DNA of 64,000 nucleotides from Anaerolineales bacterium (GCA_015075405.1 JABTUK010000005.1:186001-250000), one strand, 5' to 3'. Shown: positions 39,419 to 48,976, numbered from the stretch's first letter. The notes: generated by a model not told the origin, from the sequence alone. Program-made: numbers and translations.

Positions 39419-41287
39419 ATTAGTTTTTTCTTTAATCCTGTTTGAGAGGGCCAGCGTGCCGGTGGTGTTACGTTTTTTCATCCGTTCCGATTGTTCTTTG
39501 GGGACTTGAATGGTGATACGAGTGCCTTGCCCCGGCGCGGAGCGAATATTCAATTCCCCGCCAATCAACTGGGTTCGTTCTTTAAGGTTGATCATGCCCA
39601 GGCTGCCACGCTGCTCATAATTATTCAGCACCTCGTTGACATCAAAGCCTTTACCGTCATCTCTGATGACGGTGTAAATAGCAGTGTTAGTTTCGGTAAG
39701 CTGAACCACAATATTTTGGGCCTGGGCGTGTTTGATGGCGTTGTTCACAGTTTCCTGGACAATGGCAAAAATTGCTGCTTCAACTTTGCCATCCTGGCGC
39801 GAAATATCGCCGCTCGGGTTGTCGGTTTCAACTTTGAGGGTCAACCGGGGCGTCTCACCCGTGATATCCTTCTGCCGCCGGTCTATAAATACTTGCAAGG
39901 CTGCGCCCAACCCCTGGGTCTCAAGCACCAATGGCCGCAGCTCGAAAAGCATGGTGCGCATCTGGTAGGTGGCCCGGTCGGCCAACTCCAGCATATAATT
40001 TAGCTCTTTAGGCAGTAAGGAGGGGTCTTTTTCCAGGGCCTTTCTGGAGAAATCGAGACTCATTTTGATGCCTGCCACAAGCTGGGTGGGACCGTCGTGC
40101 AAATCACGGGCCAATTTTTTGCGGGCCTCTTCTTCGGCCTCGACCACTTTATCACGCTCGGCCAGCACATTTTCGTGCAGGCGGGCGTTTTGAATGGCGA
40201 TAGCGGCGTAAGAGGCAATCGAGCTGAGCAGTTCCAAATCGGTTTGGGTAAAGTTGCCTTCCCGTTTGTTGATAACTTCCAACACCCCAATAATTTGATC
40301 GTACAAAACCAGGGGAACGCATAAAATATTGCGGGTCAAAAAATTGGTGGTTTGATCCAGCTTTTTGAAATGGCGCTTATCCTGGTCAACATTAGCAATC
40401 ATCAAGGGAGTGCCGGTTACCGCTACTTCTCCGGCGATACCTTCCCCTTTGGGGATGCGGAAGGGTTTAATCTCATCGGCTTTGTCGCCTAGGGCAATTT
40501 GAAAGACCAGCTCGCCGGTGGCTTGATCGGTCAACAGCAGCGAGCCGGCCTCGACGTTGAGCAGAGTCTCGACTTGTTCCATAATCCGGGTGAGAACTTC
40601 GTCAAGCTGCAAGGTCGAAGAAAGGGTGCGGGCGACATCATTGAGGAGGGCCATCTCGGCCGCCCGGCGCTGGCTGGACTCAAACAAGTGAGCATTGCGC
40701 ACGGCAATGGCAGCCTGGGTGGCAATAGCCGATAACAGCCACAGATCATGGTCGGTAAACGCATGCGGCTGGTAGCTCCAGGTGGCAATCACCCCCTGAG
40801 CGCTGTCTTGGGTCAAGGTAGGATTCAGAATCGGCACCCCCAACCAGGAGCGGATGCGTTGATGGGCATTGTTGGAGTTGTTAGCAGCGGGAAAATCTGA
40901 AACAAGCAAAGGCGACTGCGAGGTTAAGACCCGCCCGGTCAGACCGCGGTCTTCGGCCAATTTAACCGACATGGGCTTGACCATTTTGCCCTGGTCAATC
41001 ATCAATTTAAAGTTTAAAGTCTGGGTGACTTCATCATAGAGGACAATGGCAAAGTTAGAGGTGTCAATTAAGCGAGTGCTCTCTTTATAGAGCGTTCTGA
41101 TGACCTCTTTTAACTCCAAACTGGAACCTACGGCCACGCCAATATTGTACAGGGTTGAGACTTCTTTGATCTCCTTGGTTAAGCGATTTAAAGGGTCGCG
41201 CTCTCCCCCTTCGAGCGACATTGGCGAAGCATTTTCCAGGGCATTAACCGGCGCATTATTCAATTGCTGTATTCTGATCACGTCCAT
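39416..41287 (-). CDS. Multi-GAF sensor histidine kinase (HisKA_3 type)
   Basis: 623 residues from ATG 41287. After a short N-terminus and a predicted coiled coil it has three consecutive GAF domains (about 55-195, 210-370 with LLTDQATGELVFQIALGDKA, and beyond). A NarL-type dimerisation motif, KKLARDLHDGPTQLVAGIK, carries the phospho-acceptor His, and the C-terminal HATPase has NNAIKHAQAQNIVVQL (N box), VIRDDGKGFD (G1) and GSLGMINLKERTQLIGG (G2). It lacks transmembrane helices, so it is a cytoplasmic kinase sensing small molecules or redox through GAF. Its partner regulator is not adjacent; the CheY-like gene at 16850 is one candidate. Confidence 0.9.
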   Translation of the reverse strand: MDVIRIQQLNNAPVNALENASPMSLEGGERDPLNRLTKEIKEVSTLYNIGVAVGSSLELKEVIRTLYKESTRLIDTSNFAIVLYDEVTQTLNFKLMIDQGKMVKPMSVKLAEDRGLTGRVLTSQSPLLVSDFPAANNSNNAHQRIRSWLGVPILNPTLTQDSAQGVIATWSYQPHAFTDHDLWLLSAIATQAAIAVRNAHLFESSQRRAAEMALLNDVARTLSSTLQLDEVLTRIMEQVETLLNVEAGSLLLTDQATGELVFQIALGDKADEIKPFRIPKGEGIAGEVAVTGTPLMIANVDQDKRHFKKLDQTTNFLTRNILCVPLVLYDQIIGVLEVINKREGNFTQTDLELLSSIASYAAIAIQNARLHENVLAERDKVVEAEEEARKKLARDLHDGPTQLVAGIKMSLDFSRKALEKDPSLLPKELNYMLELADRATYQMRTMLFELRPLVLETQGLGAALQVFIDRRQKDITGETPRLTLKVETDNPSGDISRQDGKVEAAIFAIVQETVNNAIKHAQAQNIVVQLTETNTAIYTVIRDDGKGFDVNEVLNNYEQRGSLGMINLKERTQLIGGELNIRSAPGQGTRITIQVPKEQSERMKKRNTTGTLALSNRIKEKTN

Positions 41288-41352
41288 AACTTTGGTTACT
41301 TTCCAGAAGCAGGCAGCCCAAACAAAACCTTCGCTGTAACTGCGCAACCCTC

Positions 41353-41435
41353 ATGTCATTTCGAGGCCGTAGGCCGAGAAATCCTTACCATGCTACATCG
41401 GCCGCAAAGATTTCTCCCTTCGGTCGAAATGACAT
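41353..41435. repeat. Long inverted repeat, GTCATTTCGAGGC family
   Basis: ATGTCATTTCGA and TCGAAATGACAT form perfect 12-bp ends; interior arms CCGAGAAATC and GATTTCTCCC pair as well. A sibling word (ATTGC...GAGGCC) occurs at 58617-58643. This type of repeat is common between genes in environmental bacteria. Confidence 0.7.
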
Positions 41436-41480
41436 GCCTGAGTAGTTACCCTTCGCCAAAAGGTTTTGCTTCTGCCTGGC

Positions 41481-41528
41481 TAAAAAAGGCTGGCTGCTCG
41501 GCGGATGTTTGTCTTCGAGCGCCAGCCT
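41481..41528 (-). terminator. Rho-independent terminator of the kinase-VWA gene
   Basis: On the minus strand AGGCTGGCGCTCG pairs with CGAGCAGCCAGCC and is followed by TTTTTTA. It lies about 185 bp after the stop codon of the 41712 gene. Confidence 0.75.
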
Positions 41529-41711
41529 GACTTAAATTATTAAATGGGCATGGTTCGGCAAACGCTGGTTTCCGAATTATAGCACAACTTTGGTGAGTTG
41601 GGTAATTTTATTAAAGTGAGGGTGGGGCGCAGATGGAGGAACAAATTACCACCAAAACGTCAGGTTTTTTGGTTAAAAAACTTGACGCTTGGCTATGACT
41701 TGAGTTGTCAA

Positions 41712-44447
41712 TCAATCAACAGTGGTATAGTAAACATCCTTATCTGAACCTATCCAAACAAAGTGAGGGCTGCCTGACGGATCTATAGCCAACATCCGCG
41801 CGCCGAGTGAATTCTCCCCGACCTGCTCAAGTAATACAACCGGCTGAGTCCATCTTCCATCGGGCTGCTGCCGGGTGTAATAAAGGGAACTTTGTAGCCA
41901 GGCGATTTGAGGCAGGTCATCGGGACCAATATCCAAAGTATACCAACTACTACCGCTCATCTGGTCCTGAGTAAATTTTACGGTTTCACCCCAGCCAGCA
42001 GCAGGCGTCCAACGGCGATAAAAGTTTACCCCGCCAAAACTATTCCAGGCCAGGTGAACGTTACCCTGGCTATCGGCAACTAACTGGGGACGCGACAGAG
42101 TAGCGGGGCCATCCTGGCTAAGTTTTTCGATTTCGCTCCACGATTGCCCCCCGTCACCCGAAAAGCGATACTCTAGCTGCTGCGGATCACTTTGACGAAC
42201 CCAGGCGATATGATAATTGCCGGCCTGATCAACAGCAAAAGTGGGTTGATAAGCCAGGCCATTGCCGCCGGCCGACAACTCAGTTTCGGCCAGGTAAATT
42301 GCTCCGGGGGGAACGTTGTAAGGAAGCACGGGGGCGCCATCAGGGGTAAAAGCCGGTTCTACATCGCGCCACTGCTCCTGGGCCAGCGTAATTTCGGTTT
42401 GAGTTTCACCTAGAAAGCAGCCAGAGTACAATTTTTGCGCCACTTCTGCCAGTCCCACTGCGGCGAAAAAGAGACATACCTGACCCTCTGGATTACGGGC
42501 CAGCCGGGGTGAACTGGGGATGAGGCTTTTGAAGTCCGCGCTCAAAATTTTGGGGTCTGACCAACTGCCATTCGGCGGCTGATAGCGGTGCAGCAGGTTA
42601 AAATCGGAGCCGCCAGTAGCCTGGTCTACCCAAAATAGATGGAGGTTACCAGCCCCATCCAACTTGATCTGAGCCATTTGGGATGAGTTATTGGGGCTGT
42701 TGCTCAGGTTAACTGGCTCGGCCAAGTCGAAAGCCTGGGGTATGGGGGTAGCCGGTAAAGGTGTTATCGTTGCCGCAGGTGGGGAAGTAGGCGTGGGGGT
42801 AGAGGTGCGGGCAGCCACCGGCGTTCCCTGTACCACAGAAATCTGGTCGCGCAATACCTGGCCCACCTCTTCCTCATTACTTGCATCATAATAATCGCCA
42901 CCGGCGGCCTGAGCTAATTGCGCCAGTTCCGTCCGGTCCGTTTCTTCTTGCACACCCAGGCCAATGAGATGCAGGTCTACCTCAATGCCCAGACGGCGGG
43001 AGAGGGTTTGCAATTGGTCTACGGCCTCAGCCTCACAGGTATCTAAGCCGGCGGTAATGATAATTAGGCTGTTTTTAGTGTCCTGGCTCAAATCAAAGTC
43101 ACTGATCGCCTGCACAATCGCCTCGGTGAGTGGGGCCTGACCTTGAGGCGTGACTCCGGCCAGGGCGCTGGTGATCCGTTCGCTTTGGCCGGAAACCGGT
43201 TGAACCAGCAATTTGGTATCCCGGCAGGGTTCGAGGTTCGATTCTGCGCCGCCGAATATACGTAGCCCGGCGTTAACATTGTTTGGCAAAATTCGCAGTT
43301 CCTTATCCAGGGCGGCGCGGGCAATATCAATTTTAGCTTGACCATTAATCGTTTGGCTCATGCCGGAAGAAGCGTCAATCACAAACTGCCAGGTTGCCAA
43401 CGAGGGGGCCGGGCGCAGCCAGTAGTAAATTCCTACACCGGCGGAAATTAATATCAGGCAAAGCAAAGCTATCAAACCCAATCCTTTGCCGCTCAATCGG
43501 CTATTTTTTCTATTCTGAATTGTGACCGGAGACGGCGCTACCGGCGAGGTAGCTGCCGGCCCAGGGCTAACTTGAGTCAACCCTGGGCCGGTGGTTGGTT
43601 TGGGGCTAACTTGAGTCAACCCCTGTCCGGCTGAAGTTAAAGCGGCCTGCATGGCGCGAGCCAACTCACTAGCAGTCTGGTAACGATCTGCCGGAACCTT
43701 GGCCAGCGCCTTCAAAATCACTTGTTCCATAGCCTGACTGATTTCCGGTTTTACTGTGCGCGGCAGCGGCAAAGGGGCATTGACGTGTTTCATCAGCACT
43801 GCCACCGGCGTTTCAGCTTCAAAGGGGGGGCGACCGACCAGAGCCTCGTATAGGATGATGCCCAGCGAGTAGATGTCGCTCCGCCCATCCACTGGCTGCC
43901 CCTGGGCCTGTTCTGGCGACATATAAGCCGGTGTGCCTACAATGGCCCCCTGGGTTAACCCCTGAGTTCCCTCGACCATCTTGGCAATGCCAAAATCGGT
44001 CAACAACGTCTCACCGCGTGAGTCAATCAGCACATTGGCCGGTTTAATATCGCGGTGAACAATGCCCCGACTGTGAGTGTAGTCCAACGCCTCGGCTACC
44101 TGAACCAACAAACGCACTATTTCGGCCAATTCGGGCTGTTTTCTGAGCCGGGCAGTCAGAGTGCCGCTATCCATGTAGCGCATGACCATATACGTCAACC
44201 CATGGTCCTCCCCATAGTCATAAACGGGCAGAATATACGGGTGTTCAAGCTGGGCAATGGCTTTGGCCTCCTGACGAAAACGCTCAATGAAGGTGGGATC
44301 CTGGGCCATTAGATCGGGCAATACTTTGATAGCCACGTAGCGTTCCATAGAGGGCTGAAAGGCTTTGTAGACGGTGGCCATCCCGCCCCGCCCAATTTGT
44401 TCAATGATCCGATATTGGCCAATCGTTTGGCCGATGAGGTTGTGCAT
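41712..44447 (-). CDS. Ser/Thr kinase - VWA - beta-propeller receptor
   Basis: 911 residues from ATG 44447 (GGAGAAG upstream). Residues 5-270 are a canonical kinase: YRIIEQIGRGGMATVYKAFQ, VAIKVL, GIVHRDIKPANV (about residue 130), LTDFGIAKM and GTPAYMSPEQ. A membrane helix (LIALLCLILISAGVGIYYWL) follows. Outside is a VWA domain with a MIDAS motif in FVIDASSGMSQ and a second conserved Thr/Asp in LIIITAGLDTC. After a Thr-rich linker, a sialidase-like propeller of six to seven blades ends the chain (LHWVDQATGGSDFNLLHRYQ-type repeats, FSGDGGQSWSEIEKL Asp-box). The outside presumably senses a surface glycan or protein. Confidence 0.85.
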   Translation of the reverse strand: MHNLIGQTIGQYRIIEQIGRGGMATVYKAFQPSMERYVAIKVLPDLMAQDPTFIERFRQEAKAIAQLEHPYILPVYDYGEDHGLTYMVMRYMDSGTLTARLRKQPELAEIVRLLVQVAEALDYTHSRGIVHRDIKPANVLIDSRGETLLTDFGIAKMVEGTQGLTQGAIVGTPAYMSPEQAQGQPVDGRSDIYSLGIILYEALVGRPPFEAETPVAVLMKHVNAPLPLPRTVKPEISQAMEQVILKALAKVPADRYQTASELARAMQAALTSAGQGLTQVSPKPTTGPGLTQVSPGPAATSPVAPSPVTIQNRKNSRLSGKGLGLIALLCLILISAGVGIYYWLRPAPSLATWQFVIDASSGMSQTINGQAKIDIARAALDKELRILPNNVNAGLRIFGGAESNLEPCRDTKLLVQPVSGQSERITSALAGVTPQGQAPLTEAIVQAISDFDLSQDTKNSLIIITAGLDTCEAEAVDQLQTLSRRLGIEVDLHLIGLGVQEETDRTELAQLAQAAGGDYYDASNEEEVGQVLRDQISVVQGTPVAARTSTPTPTSPPAATITPLPATPIPQAFDLAEPVNLSNSPNNSSQMAQIKLDGAGNLHLFWVDQATGGSDFNLLHRYQPPNGSWSDPKILSADFKSLIPSSPRLARNPEGQVCLFFAAVGLAEVAQKLYSGCFLGETQTEITLAQEQWRDVEPAFTPDGAPVLPYNVPPGAIYLAETELSAGGNGLAYQPTFAVDQAGNYHIAWVRQSDPQQLEYRFSGDGGQSWSEIEKLSQDGPATLSRPQLVADSQGNVHLAWNSFGGVNFYRRWTPAAGWGETVKFTQDQMSGSSWYTLDIGPDDLPQIAWLQSSLYYTRQQPDGRWTQPVVLLEQVGENSLGARMLAIDPSGSPHFVWIGSDKDVYYTTVD

Positions 44448-44516
44448 ACTTGTTTCTTCTCCGCCAGCAAACAATTAGAGCTTCATTTTAGCATTTGTAT
44501 CTTTGTTTGTCATTTG

Positions 44517-47171
44517 TCACTGTTGTGCCGGATCAAGTTTGGGAGATGAAGCCGCTTTTTGGCTCTCCATCAGCGTAATCACGGTGCTGTTAAACTCAGC
44601 CCCCATCATCAATCGCCACTGCTGCCCCGCTTTTTCAATAATCAAAGTAGTTTGATTGAGCGTTTGATCTTCGGCCACAATTTGCCAACCCAGGCCGGGC
44701 AGGCCGGTACGGTACGCCTCAATTATTTCTGTTACGGGTTTGCGGCTGAAAAAGACCACGGTAGTCATATTATTATCTAGGGGGATAACATTGGCATCTT
44801 TGGCGTCGCCGATCAGAGCGGCCAATGGTTCAATTTCGGCGGGCAGGTTGGCGTCGGCGTAATCGGCCAGCGGGCCGGTAGAGAATTCAACCTTGAGGCC
44901 GGCCCACTCTGCGGCGGCTTCCAGGTAAAAGGCAATTTCGCGTGTTTCGTTTTGCAGGAAAAAGGAGCCAAAGCTGCCCGCTTCCACCTCGGCGGAACTT
45001 GGTTCGGGCCGGATAAGCCGCCAGCCCGCCGCCAGAGGATAAGCCTGACCGTAAAACTCGACCAGTTCAGCCGCGCTCAGGCCGGTAAGGAACTCGCCGC
45101 TCATATCGTTGGTCTTTTCATTTAGGAAGAAGTCTTGCACCTCTGCATCATCGGGAAAAACCATTTCAGCAGCGGCGCTGGCCTCGGCCAGAGTGGCCAC
45201 CATGTTCACCGCGATGCTCACCGTCCGTTCCCCGTCAAATTCATAAACCTGTAACAACAGGTCAGCCCCATCACGCTCGAAGCTATAATACTCTTGATCT
45301 GGCTCATATCCCGGTCCGTCAAGCGTCCAACCCAATGGTGGCAACTTGTCCTGGTAAAATTGAACGACTGCTTCAGCGCTGGCTAAGGTTTGATAATCCA
45401 TACTGTTCAATTCATCGAGATAACGCCGGTTCTGAGCATCATCCAGCAACGGGATTTCGGCCAATAGGGCGGCTTCGGGTGAGACCGGGGCTTCCGTGGC
45501 CGTCTGCTCCGGCGTGGACTCTGCCCGCCTGGCCCGAATGTTAAAGGTGACGGTGACCGGCTGCCCGGCAACGCCGCCCAGCCAGAGTTTGTGCGGGGCC
45601 GGATACTCAACAGTAAAGCCCGACTCGGCTGATAATTCCTGGCCGGCCCATTGATTACAATAGGGATTACTGTAGGGTCGCGTCACATCCGGGTCAGGCT
45701 CACCGGGAGTAGCCGCCAGCCAGGCTACCGGCTGGCCCTGTTCAGCCACTGCGGCGATGGATAAATTGTATTCCCAACCCTCAGCCGCTTCGCTCCAGGA
45801 TAGATCGAGGATGAGGGGCAGAGCGTTAATCAGGTTCGACTCGCACCGCCCGTTAACCTGGGCCAAATCTACAGTGGGATTGACCAATATTTGCACGGTA
45901 GCCGATTTTTCAATGCGGGTAGTGGCTGTCGGGTCGGGGGTCAAGTCCAGGGACAGAATTTGGTCCGAAGACTCAACCAACGTCGTTCCCTCAGAATTAG
46001 TTAAATCGAAAGGTTGGCTGGGTACAGGCAGGACTTGCCCGGTCAGGCTGGCCATCGGGTCGGCAACAGGCTGGCCGCCAAATGCCAGCCGCGGGGCCGG
46101 GTTGGGCTGGACTTTGGGCAAAAGGTCATCGCCAGGGTTGTTGGTCAAGCGGCGCACCTGACCGCCGTCGAGGGTCATGGCGTAAATTTCGGTATCGCCG
46201 CTGCGGTCAGAATACCATAATAGGGTCTGCCCGTCGGGAGACCAGACGGGGCCATCATCATCGGCCGGGTTGTCGGTCAGGCGGCGCACCTCGGAGCCAT
46301 CACTGTTCATCACATAGATTTCCCGATTGCCATCCCGTTCCGCGGTCCAGACAATCAGCGTTCCATCCGGCGACCAGCGGGGGCGGCTGTCGTGGGCCGG
46401 GTCGGTGGTCAAGCCGATAACGTTGCTGCCATCGGCATTCATCACAAAAATATCTCTGTTGCCGGCCTGGTCGGAGCGGAAAAGGAGACGGCTGCCATCC
46501 GGCGACCAGTCAGCCATGGTTTCATCGGCCGGACTGTTGGTCAACCGACGCAGGTTCGAGCCAGCGGCGTTCATTACATAAATTTCTTCATTACCATCCC
46601 GCTCAGAAGTAAACGCCAGCATTGTTCCATCCGGCGACCAGTCGGGCATGGTATCATCGCCCGCTTCGTTGGTCAGGCGGCGCACTTCAGAACCATCACT
46701 TTGCATTACATAGATTTCCCGATTGCCGTCCCGGGTTGAACTCCAGGCAATCAGCTTCCCATCCGGCGACCAATCGGGTGTCCCATCGCGGGCTGGATCA
46801 TTGGTCAGATTGCGTAAATTTTCGCCGTTGCTGTCCATAAGATAAATTTCATCGTCGTCAGGGTTATCTCCCCGCACCGAGGTAAAGCTAATTATTCCAA
46901 TTTCTCCCGCTTCAGCCTGAGCCGGGGTCAGAGTATCACCCTCACTTTCTTGCGCCGGGGCCAGCGAGTCGCCCTGGCTGGCCTGCGCGGTCGGCGCCGG
47001 CTCAGGAGTTTCGGTGGGCGGGGCAGGGGTGGCGGTGGCGGCTTGGGTTGGTACAGCCGTCACCTGGGACTGTTCCGGCGCTGGGGTGGGGTTGTCACCT
47101 GCGCCGCAGCCTGATACAACAAACAAGGTCAGGGTAAAGCTGAGTAGGGTTAAGATAAATGGGTGTTTCAT
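44517..47171 (-). CDS. Lipoprotein with PD40 propeller and three tandem C-terminal repeats
   Basis: 884 residues. A lipoprotein signal (MKHPFILTLLSFTLTLFVVS, lipobox VSGC) leads to a Pro/Thr/Ala linker and then seven PD40/TolB blades (WSPDGKLIAWSSTRDGN, EIYVMNSDGSEVRRLTNEA and so on, residues 95-400). A central beta domain with two Cys follows (about 410-560). The C-terminus holds three copies of an approximately 85-residue motif that begins V-x-F-Y-x3-L-P-x-L-G-W: VVQFYQDKLPPLGWTL, LVEFYGQAYPLAAGWRL, IIEAYRTGLPGLGWQI. GGAGGAACAAACCCT precedes the ATG. It probably faces outward on the outer membrane or cell surface. The third unit is followed by the end of the protein. Confidence 0.8.
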   Translation of the reverse strand: MKHPFILTLLSFTLTLFVVSGCGAGDNPTPAPEQSQVTAVPTQAATATPAPPTETPEPAPTAQASQGDSLAPAQESEGDTLTPAQAEAGEIGIISFTSVRGDNPDDDEIYLMDSNGENLRNLTNDPARDGTPDWSPDGKLIAWSSTRDGNREIYVMQSDGSEVRRLTNEAGDDTMPDWSPDGTMLAFTSERDGNEEIYVMNAAGSNLRRLTNSPADETMADWSPDGSRLLFRSDQAGNRDIFVMNADGSNVIGLTTDPAHDSRPRWSPDGTLIVWTAERDGNREIYVMNSDGSEVRRLTDNPADDDGPVWSPDGQTLLWYSDRSGDTEIYAMTLDGGQVRRLTNNPGDDLLPKVQPNPAPRLAFGGQPVADPMASLTGQVLPVPSQPFDLTNSEGTTLVESSDQILSLDLTPDPTATTRIEKSATVQILVNPTVDLAQVNGRCESNLINALPLILDLSWSEAAEGWEYNLSIAAVAEQGQPVAWLAATPGEPDPDVTRPYSNPYCNQWAGQELSAESGFTVEYPAPHKLWLGGVAGQPVTVTFNIRARRAESTPEQTATEAPVSPEAALLAEIPLLDDAQNRRYLDELNSMDYQTLASAEAVVQFYQDKLPPLGWTLDGPGYEPDQEYYSFERDGADLLLQVYEFDGERTVSIAVNMVATLAEASAAAEMVFPDDAEVQDFFLNEKTNDMSGEFLTGLSAAELVEFYGQAYPLAAGWRLIRPEPSSAEVEAGSFGSFFLQNETREIAFYLEAAAEWAGLKVEFSTGPLADYADANLPAEIEPLAALIGDAKDANVIPLDNNMTTVVFFSRKPVTEIIEAYRTGLPGLGWQIVAEDQTLNQTTLIIEKAGQQWRLMMGAEFNSTVITLMESQKAASSPKLDPAQQ

Positions 47172-47202
47172 AGGGTTTGTTCCTCCGTTCTGCTTTAACT
47201 TG

Positions 47203-47395
47203 TTATTTTAAGATTAGGGGTAAATAAACTGCGGTGGCAGGCGCTCCACTCACCGGCAGGGTATAGAGATAGACTGTGCCTTTGTTATTGTTATCGCTGG
47301 CTGCGCCAACGGCGAGGGTTTGAGCATTGAAGGCAATAGCCGCGCCAAAACGATCATAAGGCAGCCCATCTCTAGCGACAGGCTGGTGGGTGACG
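47203..47395 (-). pseudogene. C-terminal remnant of an FG-GAP repeat protein
   Basis: Between the lipoprotein and GTPase genes, an open minus-strand frame without start codon reads ARDGLPYDRFGAAIAFNAQT, LAVGAASDNNNKGTVYLYTL and ends VYLPLILK with TAA 47203-47205. DRFG-x-A-x-A and VGA-x-x-D-N are FG-GAP/integrin-type propeller signatures. Only the last repeat survives; the rest is lost. It is the tail of a lost surface-protein gene. Confidence 0.6.
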
Positions 47396-47472
47396 CCCCA
47401 AGCACATTTCGGCGCCCAAAATTGAGCCTTTGGAACTCTATTGCTTATTTTGTACTCTTTACCGCCATAATT

Positions 47473-48876
47473 TTATCCAAACAACTGACTCCAAAAGCTT
47501 TTAACTGCTTGGCCTGCTTTTTTAATAAAAGTATTAACTTTGGACAGTAAGGAATTATTTTCAACAACCCGATTAACGCGCTCAAGTTGATCAGGGTTTA
47601 AGTCTATAGGGATGCTATCTATAATCCTCTCTGGTAGAGCCGGGGTTGAGGCGATAGATTTACCCTCACGACTTTTTTTACCCCTGGTCAAACGATCTCT
47701 GGTCATTAAGTAAAAAGGTACTGCGCCCTCGTCTGAAATACGCTCAAACACGACAGTATAGAGTTCTCCCAACCAGGGCTGGTCATTAGGTAGCAAGCGC
47801 GGTTTGCTGGTCTTTTTATCGTTAGCTACGGCTATGGTAGGCACATTTTTGGCAATTTTACGCCCTACATGTTTGGCAATTTCTTCACGAATTAACTTTG
47901 TACGGGTATCAATGGTTAATAGATAATCCTCGGTATCAACTTTATCAGCATAAGTAAATACTACTACAGCCCTACGCCAGATATCTACGCCAAAGGTTTG
48001 CGAAATCAAGCGAATGGTACTCATTTCAGCGCTGTCAACCCTGGTTTCACCCAATTTCGTCACAAACCACATGCAATCAATGCGGCGAATTTCACGCTTA
48101 ATGTTATTCAGATAGATTTGATCGTTCGCTTCGTTATCCGAGTCGGCCAGCCCTGGTGTATCCACAATTGAAAACTGAATGCCCTGAACGGTATGATGAT
48201 AGCGCCGGGGTGAGAGCGTACCCGGTGTAAAATGACTCACTTTGGAAACCTCGCCCCCCATCAGCGAATTGATCGTACTGGATTTTCCCACGCCAGTCCG
48301 TCCAACAAGTAAAAATGTAAACTTGCGGCGGTTGGCATCTCTAAAAACTGAGCGCAGTTGTTCCAGCAATTCCAGATGCTCTTGATAAAGCGCATCCGCC
48401 ATTATTTTGTTTGCCTCTGTAATTTCCAGATTGTGACCATTGGAGTTCTGGGCTGGGACAAGCTCGCCGGGTAAGTCAAACATGTCAGACTCTGTAGGAA
48501 TATTTGAGGTCTCCGGTTCTGCCAATAGCAATTCTGTTTTAGTATCCACCAAGTCTACAGCAGAGGGTTCGGCCAACTCCGGTGAGACACTCAAAATTTC
48601 CGGCTCTGGGGATGGCAATTCTGTTTGGGTATCCACGAAGTCTGCGCCTGTGGGTTCGCTGAGTAAAGCCGAGTTACCTTTATCCTCAGATTGAGCAACA
48701 TCCTGTAAATCTTTTAACTCTATCTGTAATTGTTCGATTTCTGACTCGATATTCTCAATCTCTAAAAAAAGACCGGCATAAACATGATTTCCATAGAGAG
48801 CCTGTTGTTCTTTAAGTTTTTGCAAACGACGGGTGTTATTAATAATCAATTGTTTGATATGATTTTGACGAGACAT
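47473..48876 (-). CDS. AIG1/Toc34-like GTPase with helical adaptor N-terminus
   Basis: 467 residues from ATG 48876. The first 65 residues are a predicted coiled coil (QNHIKQLIINNTRRLQKLKE, EIENIESEIEQLQIELKDLQ) of the type that begins many Chloroflexota conflict proteins. A repetitive acidic/serine spacer covers about 65-175. The GTPase domain (about 190-400) carries G1 FTFLLVGRTGVGKSSTINSL, a G2 Thr in HFTPGTLSP, G3 IVDTPGLADS and a G4-like VVVFTYADKVD, the AIG1/GIMAP/Toc family pattern. The amphipathic C-terminus (IKKAGQAVKSFWSQLF) could contact membranes. It lies downstream of the DJ-1-like gene and next to a divergent NB-ARC/TPR pair. Confidence 0.8.
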   Translation of the reverse strand: MSRQNHIKQLIINNTRRLQKLKEQQALYGNHVYAGLFLEIENIESEIEQLQIELKDLQDVAQSEDKGNSALLSEPTGADFVDTQTELPSPEPEILSVSPELAEPSAVDLVDTKTELLLAEPETSNIPTESDMFDLPGELVPAQNSNGHNLEITEANKIMADALYQEHLELLEQLRSVFRDANRRKFTFLLVGRTGVGKSSTINSLMGGEVSKVSHFTPGTLSPRRYHHTVQGIQFSIVDTPGLADSDNEANDQIYLNNIKREIRRIDCMWFVTKLGETRVDSAEMSTIRLISQTFGVDIWRRAVVVFTYADKVDTEDYLLTIDTRTKLIREEIAKHVGRKIAKNVPTIAVANDKKTSKPRLLPNDQPWLGELYTVVFERISDEGAVPFYLMTRDRLTRGKKSREGKSIASTPALPERIIDSIPIDLNPDQLERVNRVVENNSLLSKVNTFIKKAGQAVKSFWSQLFG

Positions 48877-48911
48877 GATCATCCTTTCTGGGAGTTGTTT
48901 ATATTTAGCGT

Positions 48912-48972
48912 CTATCCGAAAATCTGTCAGGTCTGGCAGACCTGACAGATTTGAAGCCGAGTTTTCGGATAG
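48912..48972. repeat. 61-bp nested inverted repeat between GTPase and DJ-1-like genes
   Basis: Outer arms CTATCCGAAAA/TTTTCGGATAG and inner arms AAATCTGTCAGGTCT/AGACCTGACAGATTT are both perfect. It resembles a miniature mobile element or an REP sequence; it lies between two co-oriented genes. Confidence 0.7.
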
Positions 48973-48976
48973 GTTC

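Larger units (their letters stand above)
41288..41711. other. Intergenic stretch, 424 bp, hairpins only
   Basis: No gene is seen. The stretch holds the AATGACAT hairpin (41353-41435) and the kinase terminator (41481-41528). Confidence 0.5.
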
